A stretch of DNA of 64,000 bases from Neomesorhizobium sp963726065. Lineage in GTDB: Bacteria > Pseudomonadota > Alphaproteobacteria > Rhizobiales > Rhizobiaceae. The translations under genes were made by a program, and so were the position numbers. The DNA is taken from assembly GCA_963726065.1 (NCBI GenBank), contig CAVSAU010000018.1, positions 48,206-112,205 on the forward strand, read 5' to 3'. Every line of letters begins with the position of its first letter. The stretch's first letter is position 1. This document shows positions 53,459 through 63,564 of the stretch, piece after piece. The notes under the pieces were generated by a model. The model searched no databases and was not told the DNA's origin. It saw only the letters and a program-made list of their open reading frames with translations.

Positions 53459-53566
53459 AGTGTTGTCCAGGCAGGCTTTGTAAGGCGAAAGACGTTCGCA
53501 ATTGGACCCCAATGAACGTCGCATGATAATATGTCAACAAAACGCCTGCGGGAGGCAAGCGGAACC

Positions 53567-55421
53567 ATGTCGAAGGCAGCCGAATCGAACAGAAAAGACG
53601 CCGCTCCCGAAGGCAAGGGTGACGAGCCTTCATCATCGGTCGAACAATACCTGATCAAGGATCCGGAGCGGTTCGCGCTCAATCTTGCGCGCATGGTCGA
53701 GGAGGCCGGCAAGGCTGCGTCCGCCTGGGTGACGCCGCGCGAAAAGGGCGAAGTGCGCGATAGCGTCGCCGAGCCGATGGCCGACATGGTCAAGACCTTC
53801 TCGAAACTGTCGGAATACTGGCTTTCCGACCCGCAACGGGCGCTGGAGGCACAAACCAGGCTGTTTTCCGGCTACATGAACGTTTGGGCGAACGCGATCC
53901 GCAAGGTCGGCGGCGAGGATGATGCGGACGATGCCATCAAGCCGGATCGCGGCGACAAGCGATTCCAGGACCCTGAGTGGGGCAAGAACGCCTTCTTCGA
54001 CTTCCTGAAGCAGGCATACCTCGTCACCTCGCGATGGGCCGGCGACCTGGTCGAACACGCCGAGGGACTGGACGAGCACACCAAGCACAAGGCCGGCTTT
54101 TATGTGAAGCAGATCTCCAACGCGATCTCGCCGTCCAACTTCATTCTGACCAACCCCGAACTTTTTCGCGAGACGGTTGCATCCAGCGGCGAGAACCTGG
54201 TGCGCGGCATGAGGATGCTGGCCGAGGATATCACCGCCGGCAAAGGCGACCTGAAGCTGAGGCAGGCCGACTATTCGCGTTTCGAGATCGGCCGCAACAT
54301 CGCGGTAACGCCCGGAAAAGTAGTTGGCCGCTCCGATATCGCCGAGATCATCCAGTACGAGCCGACGACACAAAAAGTACTGAAGCGGCCGCTGCTGATC
54401 TGCCCGCCATGGATCAACAAGTTCTACATCCTCGATCTGAACCCCGAAAAATCGTTCATCCGTTGGGCTGTGGCGCAGGGCCATACGGTGTTCGTCATCT
54501 CCTGGATCAACCCGGACGAGCGGCATGGCAGCAAGGGCTGGGAAGCCTATATCCGCGAAGGGCTGCAATATGGCCTCGACGCGGTTGAAACCGCCACTGG
54601 CGAAAGGGAAGTCAACGCCATCGGCTATTGCGTCGGCGGCACCTTGCTTGCCGCCGCTCTGGCGCTGCTGGCACAGGAAGGCGACGACCGCGTGAAGTCG
54701 GTGACGTTCTTCACCACGCAAGTCGATTTCACTTATGCCGGCGACCTCAAGGTGTTCGTCGACGAGGACCAGGTCGCGGCGGTCGAGCGCGCGATGGGGG
54801 AAAAAGGCTATCTCGACGGCACCAAGATGGCGACCGCCTTCAACATGCTGCGGTCGGGCGACCTGATATGGCCTTACGTTGTCAACAACTACATGCGCGG
54901 CAAGGAGCCGATGCCGTTCGATCTGCTCTACTGGAATGCCGATTTCGACCCGCATGGCGGCAGCGAACCACTCCTACTATCTGAGGAACTGCTATCTCGA
55001 GAACAACCTGTCGCAAGGCCATATGACACTTGCCGGCCGCTCCATTTCACTTTCGGACATCACGATTCCCGTCTACAATCTTGCCTCCCGCGAAGACCAC
55101 ATCGCGCCAGCGAAATCGGTCTTCCTTGGTTGCAAATATTTCGGTGGCGATGTCGAGTATGTGATGGCCGGTTCGGGCCATATCGCGGGTGTCGTCAATC
55201 CGCCATCGCTCGGCAAGTACCAGTACTGGACTGGTGGCAAGCCGGTGGGAGACTTCCAGCAATGGGTTGAAAAGGCACGGGAAAACCCTGGTTCGTGGTG
55301 GCCGCACTGGCACGCCTGGATCGAGGCCAGAGACAACAAGCGTGTCGCGGCAAGGACACCAGGCGCGAAAAGCGGCACTCTCGGCGACGCGCCCGGCAGC
55401 TATGTAAAAGTCAGAGTGTAA
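53567..55421 (+). CDS. phaC: Class I poly(3-hydroxyalkanoate) synthase (apparent frameshift near 54944)
   Basis: 617 residues after correction, from ATG 53567 (ggagg upstream). Polymerises hydroxyacyl-CoA into storage granules. The lipase-like box GYCVGG has the catalytic Cys355; downstream pieces include WINKFYILDL and, after the shift, NLASREDHIAPA (Asp) and SGHIAGVVNPP (His). The frame changes at gatttcgacc: with two T instead of three (54943-54945), YWNAD continues to STRMAAANHSYYLRN. No phaA/B/R genes are in the window. Confidence 0.92.
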
Positions 55422-55644
55422 CAATCCGTAATGTGCGGTGAATTGACCTTCCGGTCAAAACCGGCGAAATGGTTTGCGGCATGTTGATGCCGTCCTGTTT
55501 CTCCGCCGCGTCAAAGAGTTTTTGCGGAGAGCCCAAAGGATCGTTAGATCTGGTTCCGAGTACGCAGCGTAGTCTTCTACTTGAAGTTAGAATTGTCCTC
55601 TTATCGATTGCGTGACGGTTCGGAAAGCCAAGGGGGAAAGCGGT

Positions 55645-56928
55645 TTGAAAGCAGTGCGACCGCGCAAGGCGAGCGGGGAAGGCCGTACCGTATTGGCTGC
55701 GCTTCTTGCCGTTTTGCTGGCGTCTTGCACGACCGCCGATCAGAGCGGCACAGAACTGACCTCCTCCGGCTTCAACAGCATGGCCAGTTCGACTGCCAGC
55801 ACCGATTCCGCCGCAGGCATGGTGATGTCGGCCGACAGCGACACCGCACTTCCCGAACAGGTGGCCTACCTTCCCGTGTCGAAGCCCGGCGGCGGCGAGT
55901 TTGCGGCGATTGCCACCGATACCCAGGCGACCCCCGCGGCGCCAACGGCAGAAACGGCCGCGGCCTCGCAACCACCAACGGACAGGCAGCAAAGCGTAAC
56001 CAAACGGCAGGCTCCACAGCCCGCGGCTGAAACAGCAGCCGCCGACGCGAGCCAGGCGGCTAAAGCCGAGCCGGAACCGGCCACAACGGCAGCCATTCCG
56101 GTTCCAACCGCAAAGGAATCGGCGCCGGCCGACAAGAATCAGGTCATCGTGACCGCAACCGACCCCGCAGCGACGCCCCAATCGATCGAACCCAAGAAAC
56201 GCGGCTTCCTGTCCGCTTTCTTCGGCGGGTCGGCAAAATCGGAAAAGCCGGCCGTAGCGCAGATCGCGGCGGCTGCGCCGGTAAGGCAACAGAAGCCGAG
56301 CGAAATCACGCAGATCACCTCAACTGAGCAGGCGAAACCGGAAAAGGCCAAGCCCCTTATCCAGCTTGCGTCGGCTTCTGGTGAAGAAGCCAAGCCGCTC
56401 GTGGCGCGCGCCTCGTTGAATGGCGGCGATCTCGATCCGCTCCCCGGCGTGCGCCAGACGGCGCTTTTCGAGATCAAGCGCAAATCGGGCATTGACGACG
56501 ACAGCGACGTCGACCTGCACGAAGATGAAGACGGCCCGGTCCAGCTCGCTTCGGCAGCCGGTCTCGCCCGGCTGGCGCCCAACGGCCTGCTGACGCAGAC
56601 GGATCGCGTCGACGTCGCGTGCCTGAAGCCGTCGCTGGTTCGGGTGCTCAAAACCGTCGAGCGGCATTACGGTCGCAAGATCATGGTCACTTCCGGCTAT
56701 CGCAGCCCGTCGCATAATCGCCGCGCCCGTGGCGCCAAGAATTCGCTGCACATGTATTGCGCGGCCGCCGACGTGCAGGTTCAGGGCGTCAGCAAATGGG
56801 AACTGGCGAGCTTTGCCCGCACCATGCCCGGACGCGGCGGTATCGGCACCTACTGCCACACGGAATCAGTGCATATCGACGTCGGGCCCGAGCGCGACTG
56901 GAACTGGCGCTGCCGTCGCCGCCAGTAG
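55645..56928 (+). CDS. Lipoprotein with M15-type peptidase domain
   Basis: 427 residues from TTG 55645, preceded by an agggggaa ribosome site (a GTG at 55612 is the alternative). Lipoprotein signal ends LLASC (Cys28). Residues about 40-300 are an Ala/Pro/Glu-rich low-complexity linker; the C-terminal 115 residues hold SGYRSPSHNRRARG, SLHMYCAAADV and ESVHIDVGP, the zinc-ligand pattern of peptidase M15/DUF882. It probably trims peptidoglycan peptides near the cell surface. Confidence 0.8.
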   Translation: MKAVRPRKASGEGRTVLAALLAVLLASCTTADQSGTELTSSGFNSMASSTASTDSAAGMVMSADSDTALPEQVAYLPVSKPGGGEFAAIATDTQATPAAPTAETAAASQPPTDRQQSVTKRQAPQPAAETAAADASQAAKAEPEPATTAAIPVPTAKESAPADKNQVIVTATDPAATPQSIEPKKRGFLSAFFGGSAKSEKPAVAQIAAAAPVRQQKPSEITQITSTEQAKPEKAKPLIQLASASGEEAKPLVARASLNGGDLDPLPGVRQTALFEIKRKSGIDDDSDVDLHEDEDGPVQLASAAGLARLAPNGLLTQTDRVDVACLKPSLVRVLKTVERHYGRKIMVTSGYRSPSHNRRARGAKNSLHMYCAAADVQVQGVSKWELASFARTMPGRGGIGTYCHTESVHIDVGPERDWNWRCRRRQ

Positions 56929-57127
56929 GCCGATCGACTGCGACCTGACGCCTCAGCCCTCCGACTCCAGTTCGGTCGACGCCGACAAAAACTTCTTTGT
57001 TACAATGGCTTCGCGCGGGACTCTCAAACGCAGCCTGCGGTCCTGATGACGCAAAAAAGATTGGCTCCACAGCCAAAGACGGGGTTGCCCACCGCGCGCA
57101 ACCTTACTATAAACCGCCCATCTGAGC

Positions 57128-57202
57128 GCGCCCATCGTCTAGCGGTCAGGACACCGCCCTTTCACGGCGGTAACAGGGGTTCGATTCCCCTTGGGCGTAC
57201 CA
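57128..57202 (+). tRNA. tRNA-Glu (anticodon TTC)
   Basis: 75 nt including an encoded CCA. Acceptor stem gcgccca/tgggcgt (one G-T pair), D-arm tagcggtcagga, anticodon stem ccgcc/ggcgg around ctttcac (anticodon TTC), and T-arm aggggttcgattcccct all fold. It marks the boundary between conserved genes to the left and a poorly conserved region to the right, as at many tRNA integration sites. Confidence 0.97.
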
Positions 57203-57331
57203 TACTTTTCAATGAGTTAGCGATTTTTGCTCCCGACGCGTCGAATATCCGTCGAGTAAACCTCGGCGAACGAGGGCGAACACTCCGTTAATTTCCAAGA
57301 GTTTCCTCCGACACTTGGCGAATCCACGCAG

Positions 57332-57526
57332 GTGGTTGTTCTCGATCCGAAGAAGATCGCTGAGCACGGGGCGCGCGATATGTTGCGCGAGTGCCTGGAT
57401 CAGATCGCCACGAATGTCGTCGTCGTCCGAAAGCTGGACGATCCGCCATGCGGCCCGCTATCGGCGCCTCAACCCTCGGTTAGGCAATACACCGTAATTG
57501 TCATCTTTCCGTCGATCAGGGATTGA
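57332..57526 (+). CDS. Uncertain short ORF after tRNA-Glu
   Basis: 64 residues from GTG 57332. Its first 42 residues (VVLDPKKIAEHGARDMLRE..., QIATNVVVVRKLDDP) look like real globular protein, and the frame is open further upstream to about 57260 without a start. It may be the remnant of a longer gene. No family recognised. The rest of 57203-57622 shows nothing. Confidence 0.35.
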   Translation: MVVLDPKKIAEHGARDMLRECLDQIATNVVVVRKLDDPPCGPLSAPQPSVRQYTVIVIFPSIRD

Positions 57527-57622
57527 AACATCCAGCCCATCGGCCCGATATAGGTGATGATTTTCAACACGCAAATCATCCAACCGTGCTATGTCCGGCG
57601 GGAGCGGCCCCTTGGCGCATAG

Positions 57623-57841
57623 TCAGTTCAGGTTGCTCTCAGCGGCCTGCACGAAAACCGAGGCAAGTTCTTTCGCGCGAAGGCACGCCAGGGTTTCCCG
57701 CTCTGCTTCGCCGTATTCGCGGTCGTCGTTCACTTGTTCGAGTGACACGTGCACGGTGATGGAACCGAGTTCATTAGACATTTCCACGACGTAACTGTCT
57801 GGCCCGATTTTCCGGACCATTAATGCCGTGATAGTCATCAT
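57623..57841 (-). CDS. Small hypothetical protein
   Basis: 72 residues with an aaggggg ribosome site 7 nt before ATG 57841. The sequence alternates strand and helix (MTITALMVRKIGPDSYVVEMSN, SITVHVSLEQV, EAERETLACLRAKELASVFVQAA). I do not recognise the family. Directly upstream on the same strand is a broken DUF982-like gene, so the two may have formed an operon. Confidence 0.6.
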   Translation of the reverse strand: MMTITALMVRKIGPDSYVVEMSNELGSITVHVSLEQVNDDREYGEAERETLACLRAKELASVFVQAAESNLN

Positions 57842-57853
57842 GCGCCGACCCCC

Positions 57854-58033
57854 TTAATCTTCGTCAACCAGCACGTCGCTTTCCCATGCTGGCGCTAGGC
57901 CTGAATTCGTCTAGCGCATCCATAGCGTCGCGGGCATTGCGAATTTTCTGCGGCTTCCCCGGCACTAGCTCGATCATTACCGGCTTTTCGAACGAGATAT
58001 CGGGGGCGGCTTGGACAAATCATCGATACGCAT
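57854..58033 (-). pseudogene. DUF982-like protein, frame-damaged and short
   Basis: Reading the minus strand, ATG 58033 (gttggag upstream) gives MRIDDLSKPPP; a frame change in the C-run then gives DISFEKPVMIELVPGKPQKIRNARDAMDALDEF, and a second gives APAWESDVLVDED and a stop at 57854. The shifts compensate, so total length is a multiple of three. The 'F-x-x-PV...K-x-x-NAR-x-A' pattern resembles the N-terminus of DUF982 proteins, common in rhizobia. Family assignment and status are tentative. Confidence 0.45.
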
Positions 58034-58125
58034 ACTGGAACTCCAACAGAGACGGAGGAAATGCGCGAGGCGAAATTCCGTTGCGACGGAACTGCGACGG
58101 AACCATTACGATGCGCTAATGTTCT

Positions 58126-58407
58126 ATGGTAATGGCTACCGACAACATCATCCCATTCAGACGCGATATTCGATCAGAGATTGAAATCGAATGGGAGATC
58201 GCATTTGAGACATTTGGTGAGGACCACGTCGAGGTCATGGGAATTTCCTCCAGTTGGGGCGACACCATGGACGACGAGCAGGTGCTGGCCGCGCTACGCA
58301 AGCTAAATTCAACCGGGTCCATGTTCGACGACATCACCATTCGGGTCGACGAACATGACGTTAACCCCACCGAAGAAGCCCTACCAGTATCCCGACCGCG
58401 CGATTGA
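58126..58407 (+). CDS. Small conserved protein, copy 1 of a local paralogous pair
   Basis: 93 residues; ATG 58126 or 58132. The core (EIAFETFGEDHVEVMGISSS, WGDTMDDEQVLAALRKLN, GSMFDDIT) is repeated in a second copy at 63346-63562, so the family is real. Mixed alpha/beta, acidic, no signal. Function unknown. Codon pattern looks coding, but its ribosome site is weak. Confidence 0.65.
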   Translation: MVMATDNIIPFRRDIRSEIEIEWEIAFETFGEDHVEVMGISSSWGDTMDDEQVLAALRKLNSTGSMFDDITIRVDEHDVNPTEEALPVSRPRD

Positions 58408-58481
58408 TTGCCACCTTCATAATGGGAGGCCCGCCACACTGACGTAAGGGCGGCGGGCCGAGAAAGCTCCCGAGCTACAGG

Positions 58482-58991
58482 TTAGGCAGCTTCCTGCATT
58501 GCGCGTTCGTTAACCCCGCCTTCGCCGAGCGCTGACAACGCTTCGTCGGTGGCTTCTTCCTCAGCCAGCGTCTCGCCCAGGATTGCAGCCGCATCTGTCA
58601 TACCGAGCATCCCAGCCCAGGTGACCAACGTGCCGTATCGAGCAATTTCGTAATGCTCGACGGCCTGAGCTGCCGCAACAAGGCCAGCGTCAAGAGCCGG
58701 CGCACCCTTGTACTCCTGCAGAATTTCCGAACCCTCTTCCAAAATCCCATCGATTGCCGGGCAGGTCTTTCCGCGAGCGGGTTTGCCAAGCAGTTGGAAC
58801 ACTTGTTCCAGCCGCTCGATCTGGACCTCGGTCTCACCGAGATGCTTCTCGAAAGCGGCTGCAAGTTCTTCGCTTTCCGCTCCCTTCGCCATTTTCGGCA
58901 GCGCCTTTACGATCTTCTTTTCTGCGTAATAGATGTCTTTGAGACCGTCCATGAATAGGTCTTCGAGACCCTTTGTCTGGGCTGATGCCAT
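58482..58991 (-). CDS. YciE/YciF ferritin-like protein (DUF892)
   Basis: 169 residues. Four-helix ferritin-like fold with LEDLFMDGLKDIYYAEKKIVKALPKM and EKHLGETEVQIERLEQVFQLLG, then AVEHYEIARYGTLVTWAGMLG, carrying the Glu/His residues expected for a di-iron site. Such proteins are induced in general stress. The ribosome site aggagg lies before ATG 58991. Confidence 0.9.
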   Translation of the reverse strand: MASAQTKGLEDLFMDGLKDIYYAEKKIVKALPKMAKGAESEELAAAFEKHLGETEVQIERLEQVFQLLGKPARGKTCPAIDGILEEGSEILQEYKGAPALDAGLVAAAQAVEHYEIARYGTLVTWAGMLGMTDAAAILGETLAEEEATDEALSALGEGGVNERAMQEAA

Positions 58992-59246
58992 GACTTCCTC
59001 CTAAGGGGTTATTCAAGCCTCACAGAATGTGAAGACTTGAAATGACAACCCTCAGGTCGTCGACTAGTTCCCTCCTTCGCGGGCTTATTTGGAAGCCGCC
59101 GCGCAAAACTCCCGGCTCAACACGAAAGATTGGAGACTTCGGTTGAGCGGCAGACGGGCAACCGCGACCCCACTGCCTGTCAACCCATCCCGCTTTGAAG
59201 GGAACTTACTTTCGTGCCGAGTGTTCTGCTGCAAGAGGAGAGCGCG

Positions 59247-59501
59247 ATGATCAAAAGCACGATGCCGGCAAGAGCCGACGCAGATACCCAAGACGGATTT
59301 TCCAACGACTCGCCGGCATCTCCCACGCCGGGCAAGAGCGCGAAACCTTCCAAAGCCCAAAAATCGGGAAAAGGCCCCACACCAAGCCCCGCCACCGAGA
59401 AGGTCAGTGGAGCCGGTCCGGCTATAGCGGAGCACTCCAAGGACGCAAAAATCCTCAAAGGTAAGTCAAAGTCAAAGAGCTTTGCAAAACAGCAAGACTG
59501 A
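59247..59501 (+). CDS. Basic low-complexity hypothetical protein
   Basis: 84 residues from ATG 59247 with gaggag upstream. The sequence is Lys/Ser/Pro/Ala-rich and probably disordered (SAKPSKAQKSGKGPTPSP, KILKGKSKSKSFAKQ). It may bind nucleic acid. Codon choice is consistent with coding, but low complexity makes this uncertain. Confidence 0.45.
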   Translation: MIKSTMPARADADTQDGFSNDSPASPTPGKSAKPSKAQKSGKGPTPSPATEKVSGAGPAIAEHSKDAKILKGKSKSKSFAKQQD

Positions 59502-59604
59502 CTCTTGGCTCCTTTACAAATTCACGTGCCGGCGCTGGATGGAGAATGTCGACCTTCAACACCCCGTCGCTCAAACGGGTGCGACCGATCCGTCGGCGGA
59601 AGTT

Positions 59605-59826
59605 CTAGTAGCGGCTCAGGTTGGGCGTTAGGAAACAATGCCCGTCCAGCGCCGCCATTAGCTCTTCCGAAGTTTGAAAGCCGCTTTCGAACAGGCTCAT
59701 TATCCGAAGCGCCAAAATTTCGTGATCTGGATCGCCGGGTTTGATACCCGCTGCACGGCAGCAGTCGTCAAAAATCTGATGGAGAAGGGCAAGCTGCTCT
59801 GGGCTGGCGCTGCCATTGAATCGCAT
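59605..59826 (-). CDS. Small hypothetical protein
   Basis: 73 residues from ATG 59826, with gggagac upstream; a Met 20 codons earlier is possible. FDDCCRAAGIKPGDPDHEI and LRIMSLFESGFQTSEELMAALD give a helical, acidic protein that resembles small rhizobial proteins of unknown function. Confidence 0.55.
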   Translation of the reverse strand: MRFNGSASPEQLALLHQIFDDCCRAAGIKPGDPDHEILALRIMSLFESGFQTSEELMAALDGHCFLTPNLSRY

Positions 59827-60044
59827 GGTGCTGTCTCCCAATGGGGCGAAAGCACCTGAGTTGGCTTCCAAACGTCCGTTCGCCATAAATGATCGGACGA
59901 CATTGCACTATACACCTATTGCGAGGGGCGGCTATTCAAAATGACGTAGTGCTTTCAGAATAGTGGAAACTGTCGTCCGCCAAGCAGTTCGTGACCACGG
60001 AGGTTTTCGATGGCAAATGACCCGCGAAACCTCAATGGAGGCTC

Positions 60045-60308
60045 TCAAAGAGGAGCCCTTTTCAGTTTCAAACGCGTTCCTCGCACCCCGTCGTATTCGT
60101 CGGCCAGCCTCCACTTCGCGGGCACCCGATTATGTCGCCACGCCGCAACTTGTGACAACTTCTCGAAAGCCTCCCGTCGTCCGACGGCCGAGGCATGCTC
60201 GCGAATGATTTCCTCGCATCCGGCCGCTTCCAACATCGTCACCTGGGCCGCCAATCCCGCCGTCTGGTCCGGAGTTGAGGTGCGCGCATATCCGTATTTT
60301 GATCGCAA
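60045..60308 (-). pseudogene. Serine recombinase (resolvase) N-terminal stump
   Basis: KYGYARTSTPDQTAGLAAQV and MLEAAGCEEII are the N-terminal catalytic part of a small serine recombinase, with the nucleophile serine in ARTST. After about 55 residues (GRREAFEKLSQ) the similarity stops and the rest of the catalytic domain and the DNA-binding domain are missing. TTG 60308 could be the start. A relic of a mobile element. Confidence 0.65.
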
Positions 60309-60368
60309 GCCCTCCCCTGCCAATAGAGTATCTGCCAAACCTTGACCATGACAAAACCATGAAATCAA

Positions 60369-61283
60369 CTCAACGGGAATACGGGAGCCGCGGTCTGAGA
60401 CAGTTTTCCGACAATGCCAGATGGGCCCGCCCTATCGGCAGCGGGATGGGTGATCTATTCGTTTCCCTGTCACACGTCGGATTGGTTCGCAGGTGGCGCG
60501 TTTCTCCGGCTCTTGGAGGTTCGGCTTCAAATGCCAAAGATATTCGGCGGATCGCTCGACCTCGCCGTGGAACAATCTGGTTTGAGACCTTTAGCATCTG
60601 TGGGGGGAGCATTTTGGGGGAACAGGTTCTGCCTGGCGACGCTTTGCGTGTGCCTTTTTTCATTCACGCCCCTTCGCTGAAGTGCCGCGACTGGTTCCAT
60701 CGTTTCGCACCAAGGGACCGGGCGCGCCAGCCATGGGTGAGACACTGAGAGGCCAGGAAGGCCCGCTACGGCGATTGGATGAATTCACCTCCACCGCCTG
60801 GCAGCTCATTTCGCATCCGCACAATTCTGTGGCGCGAGGCAGGTCTGGGCAACAGTTGGTGGGTGCCGAAGGAATGGCATCCCAATCCTGCCTGGGTGGC
60901 GATCATCGACCTCTGTCGCATCCAAGGCATGAGCGAGACCAGTCGCAGGGCGGTCAAGCTGGCTTGAGGCGAACAAAATGCGCATGGACGGCGCCGACCA
61001 ACTATCGCTGTGACGACCTAAGACGAAATTGAGTATGGGGCGCGAGCTTCCGGTTGTAATCGTGGGGGCCAGCGTCGCTTCGCTCATGGTGGCAAGGGAC
61101 CATCGGTCTGCTTCTGCTTCGAGCACCAAGACGACGTCGGGCGCTTTTCTTAGTCGCTCGCAATGGGTGGAAAGCGAACCACTCGGCGCGAGCCGACCAT
61201 AAGCAAAAACACCTTACCACACAAACGCTGCTTCTCCCCCGATTTGTGATATAGTTGCTACCATTGGTGCTAGGGGGCCGGTC
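60369..61283. other. 915-bp stretch without a supportable gene
   Basis: Open frames here have no recognisable features and overlap each other. A short plus-strand stretch at 60779-60967 (NSWWVPKEWHPNPAWVAII) might be a gene fragment. It separates the resolvase stump from the cyclase pseudogene and may be decayed mobile DNA. Confidence 0.5.
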
Positions 61284-63122
61284 ATGGACCGGAAGCTTGC
61301 TGCAATTCTCGCTGCGGACGTTGGTCGGCTACTCCACACTCATGGAGCAGGACGAACAGGGCACGTTCGAGCGGCTGGGCCGGGCGCAAGGAATTATTCG
61401 AACCCGAAATCGCCCGCCACCACGGCCGCATCTTCAAATTCATGGGCGACGGATTGCTGGCTGAATTCGCCAGCGTGGTGGACGCTGTAGAATGCGCGGT
61501 GGCCCTGCAGGGTGGACTTGCTCGAACGAAACGCGTCTTTTCCGGAGGACGAGCGCATCAATGTCCGCATAGGCGTCAACCTCGGCGAAGTAATCGTCGA
61601 GGGCGACGATTTCTATGGCGAGGGCGTCAACATAGCCGCCCGCCTCGAACAAATCGCCGAACCGGGCAGCGTCTACGTCTCGGGAAAGGTCGCCAAGGAG
61701 GTAGAGAAGAAGCTCTCCTTTCGGTTTCGAACCCCTTGGCAGCCATCGAATGAAAAACATCGACGAACCCGTGTCGGTCTTCCGCGTCAAGGTGCAAGGC
61801 TCTCCGAAAATCCGGATCGCGCGCCGGATGTCGGAGTCCCCGGCCATGGGCAACCGCAGCATCGGCAGCCCTCCTCGCGGCCGCCGGAGGCGCATGGCTT
61901 TATCTCGACCTGTTCAGCTCTCCTGCATCCGCAGGCGTTCCCTCGATCGCCGTCCTCGCCTTCGACAACCTGAGCGACGATCCGAACCTTGGCTATTTCA
62001 GCGACGGGGTCAGCGAGGACATCATAGCAGGACTTGCGCGCTCTCCCGATCTGTCGGTCATCGCCAGAAACTCGTCATTCACGTACAAGGGAAAGCCCAC
62101 CGACGTTCGGCAGATCGGCAAGGACCTCAACGTCGAATTACGTGCTCGAAGGGAGCGTCAGGAAGGACGCGCACCAGGTCCGTGTCGCGCAGCTGATTAA
62201 CGCCCAAGACAGGCGCTCACATTTGGGCAGAGAAATTTGACCAATCGGGAAACAATCCGATGGCGCTGCAGGACGCGGTGACAGAAAAGATCGTCGGGGC
62301 CATCGCGAGCGATTCGGGCAAGCTAAAGCGGTCGCGTTACAGCGACGCTTGGAGCAAGGACGCTGCCAGCCTTAAGGAATACGACTATTATCTTGGGGGG
62401 CATGACAAGCTCCTGCAATACACGCCCGAAAGGACGGAGGAAGCTTATCGAATATGGAACGAGGGCATGGGAAAAGTTTCCAGATTCCGCGCTCATAAAA
62501 TTCAAGATGGGGTTTGTGCACTACTTCCGTATTGTCTTCGGGTGGTCGCAAGACGTGAGAAACGACATCGACGCCTCGTTGACCTGGCAAAGCAGGGTAT
62601 GGCAAGCGAAAACCTGTCGCCACTGGAGCGGAAGCTTGGGCATTGGTTGGGCGCGTACGCACATCTCGTGGAGCATGATTTCTCCGACGAAAAATGAGTT
62701 AGGCGGAAGCAGCGATCGCTTTGGCGCCGAACGACGCCTACATGACGGCGGTGATGACTGACATGGCCGTTGCAGTAGGTGACACTGAGAAGGCGGTCGC
62801 CTGGACTGATTTCGGGATGCGCAACTATCCCGCCAACAAGGGTCACTATTCGTACCTGCAGGGATGGGCATTGGCGACAGGGAGAAGATACCAAGAATTG
62901 GCCGAGGTGATGAAGGCGACTGGTGACTGGTTCGCCCTCATCCCGCTCATCAAGGCAATCAATGCCGTGCATGTAGGAACTCCAGAGGAGGCGACCGCGC
63001 ATGTGAGAAGAAGGCTCTTGAACTTGACCCGACCTGGACTGGCGAAAAGTGGAAAGACAGTCAATTTTGCCGACGACAAGGTCCTAGACCGACAGGCGCG
63101 CGACTTGGTCAAGGCAGCATGA
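61284..63122 (+). pseudogene. Adenylate/guanylate cyclase-TPR protein, multiply frameshifted
   Basis: Read across frames, this is one class III cyclase of about 610 residues. In order: MDRKLAAILAADV (61284), GYSTLMEQDEQGTFERL, KELFEPEIARHHGRIFKFM and GDGLLAEFASVVDAVE, RIGVNLGEVIVEGDDFYGEGVNIAARL, KNIDEPVSVFRVK, a membrane segment near 61880, then SIAVLAFDNLSDDPNLGYFS and YVLEGSVRKDAHQV, and TPR-like helices ending at 63122. At least nine frame changes separate these pieces, far denser than elsewhere in the window. It looks like a true pseudogene, though poor sequence near a contig end is possible. Confidence 0.8.
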
Positions 63123-63345
63123 CCAGTGGAATAGGCCAGGAGAGAACTCACGGCGGGACGCCAAGCAGTTACAGCATGAAAACCTCGATGGCGATCTCGA
63201 ATTTCTACCGCGTCGGCAGCGAAGTCGAGGAACACTCACGAAGGACAAGCAACCCTACGATCACCCGCACATGATCGAGCGGATGTAGCCCTCATCCTTT
63301 CAGGCTAGTGGCGAAACCAATTGGATCGGCTAACCTTTGCCGGCG

Positions 63346-63562
63346 ATGGGCGCGGACAAGATCATTTGACGATGCGGTACGAGCGGAGATCAAAAGCGAG
63401 ATGGCGCGTGCTGTCGCGATGTTCGGTGACAACAACATCAAAGTCATGGCGATAGTTGGCAGTTGGGGAGACACCATAGGTGATCGCCAAGTTCTGGATG
63501 CATTTCGCAAGCTGAACCGGCGCGGCTCTATGTTCGATGACATAACCAATAAGACGGGCTGA
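63346..63562 (+). CDS. Small conserved protein, copy 2 of a local paralogous pair (possible frameshift)
   Basis: Core VAMFGDNNIKVMAIVGS, WGDTIGDRQVLDAFRKLN, GSMFDDIT matches the protein at 58126-58407. The in-frame start would be GTG 63308, giving an unrelated N-terminus; reading MGADKII from ATG 63346 with a one-base adjustment near 63363 restores similarity to MATDNII of copy 1. It ends 2 bp before the next start. Confidence 0.5.
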
Positions 63563-63564
63563 CA

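Noticed and set aside
60362..60748. 129-residue open frame
   Set aside because: No features, irregular composition, and it overlaps equally good frames on the other strand; treated as non-coding.
63123..63345. Short frame starting MKTSMAISNFYRVG
   Set aside because: Only about 30 residues, with no recognisable ribosome site; it may be residue of the cyclase pseudogene surroundings.
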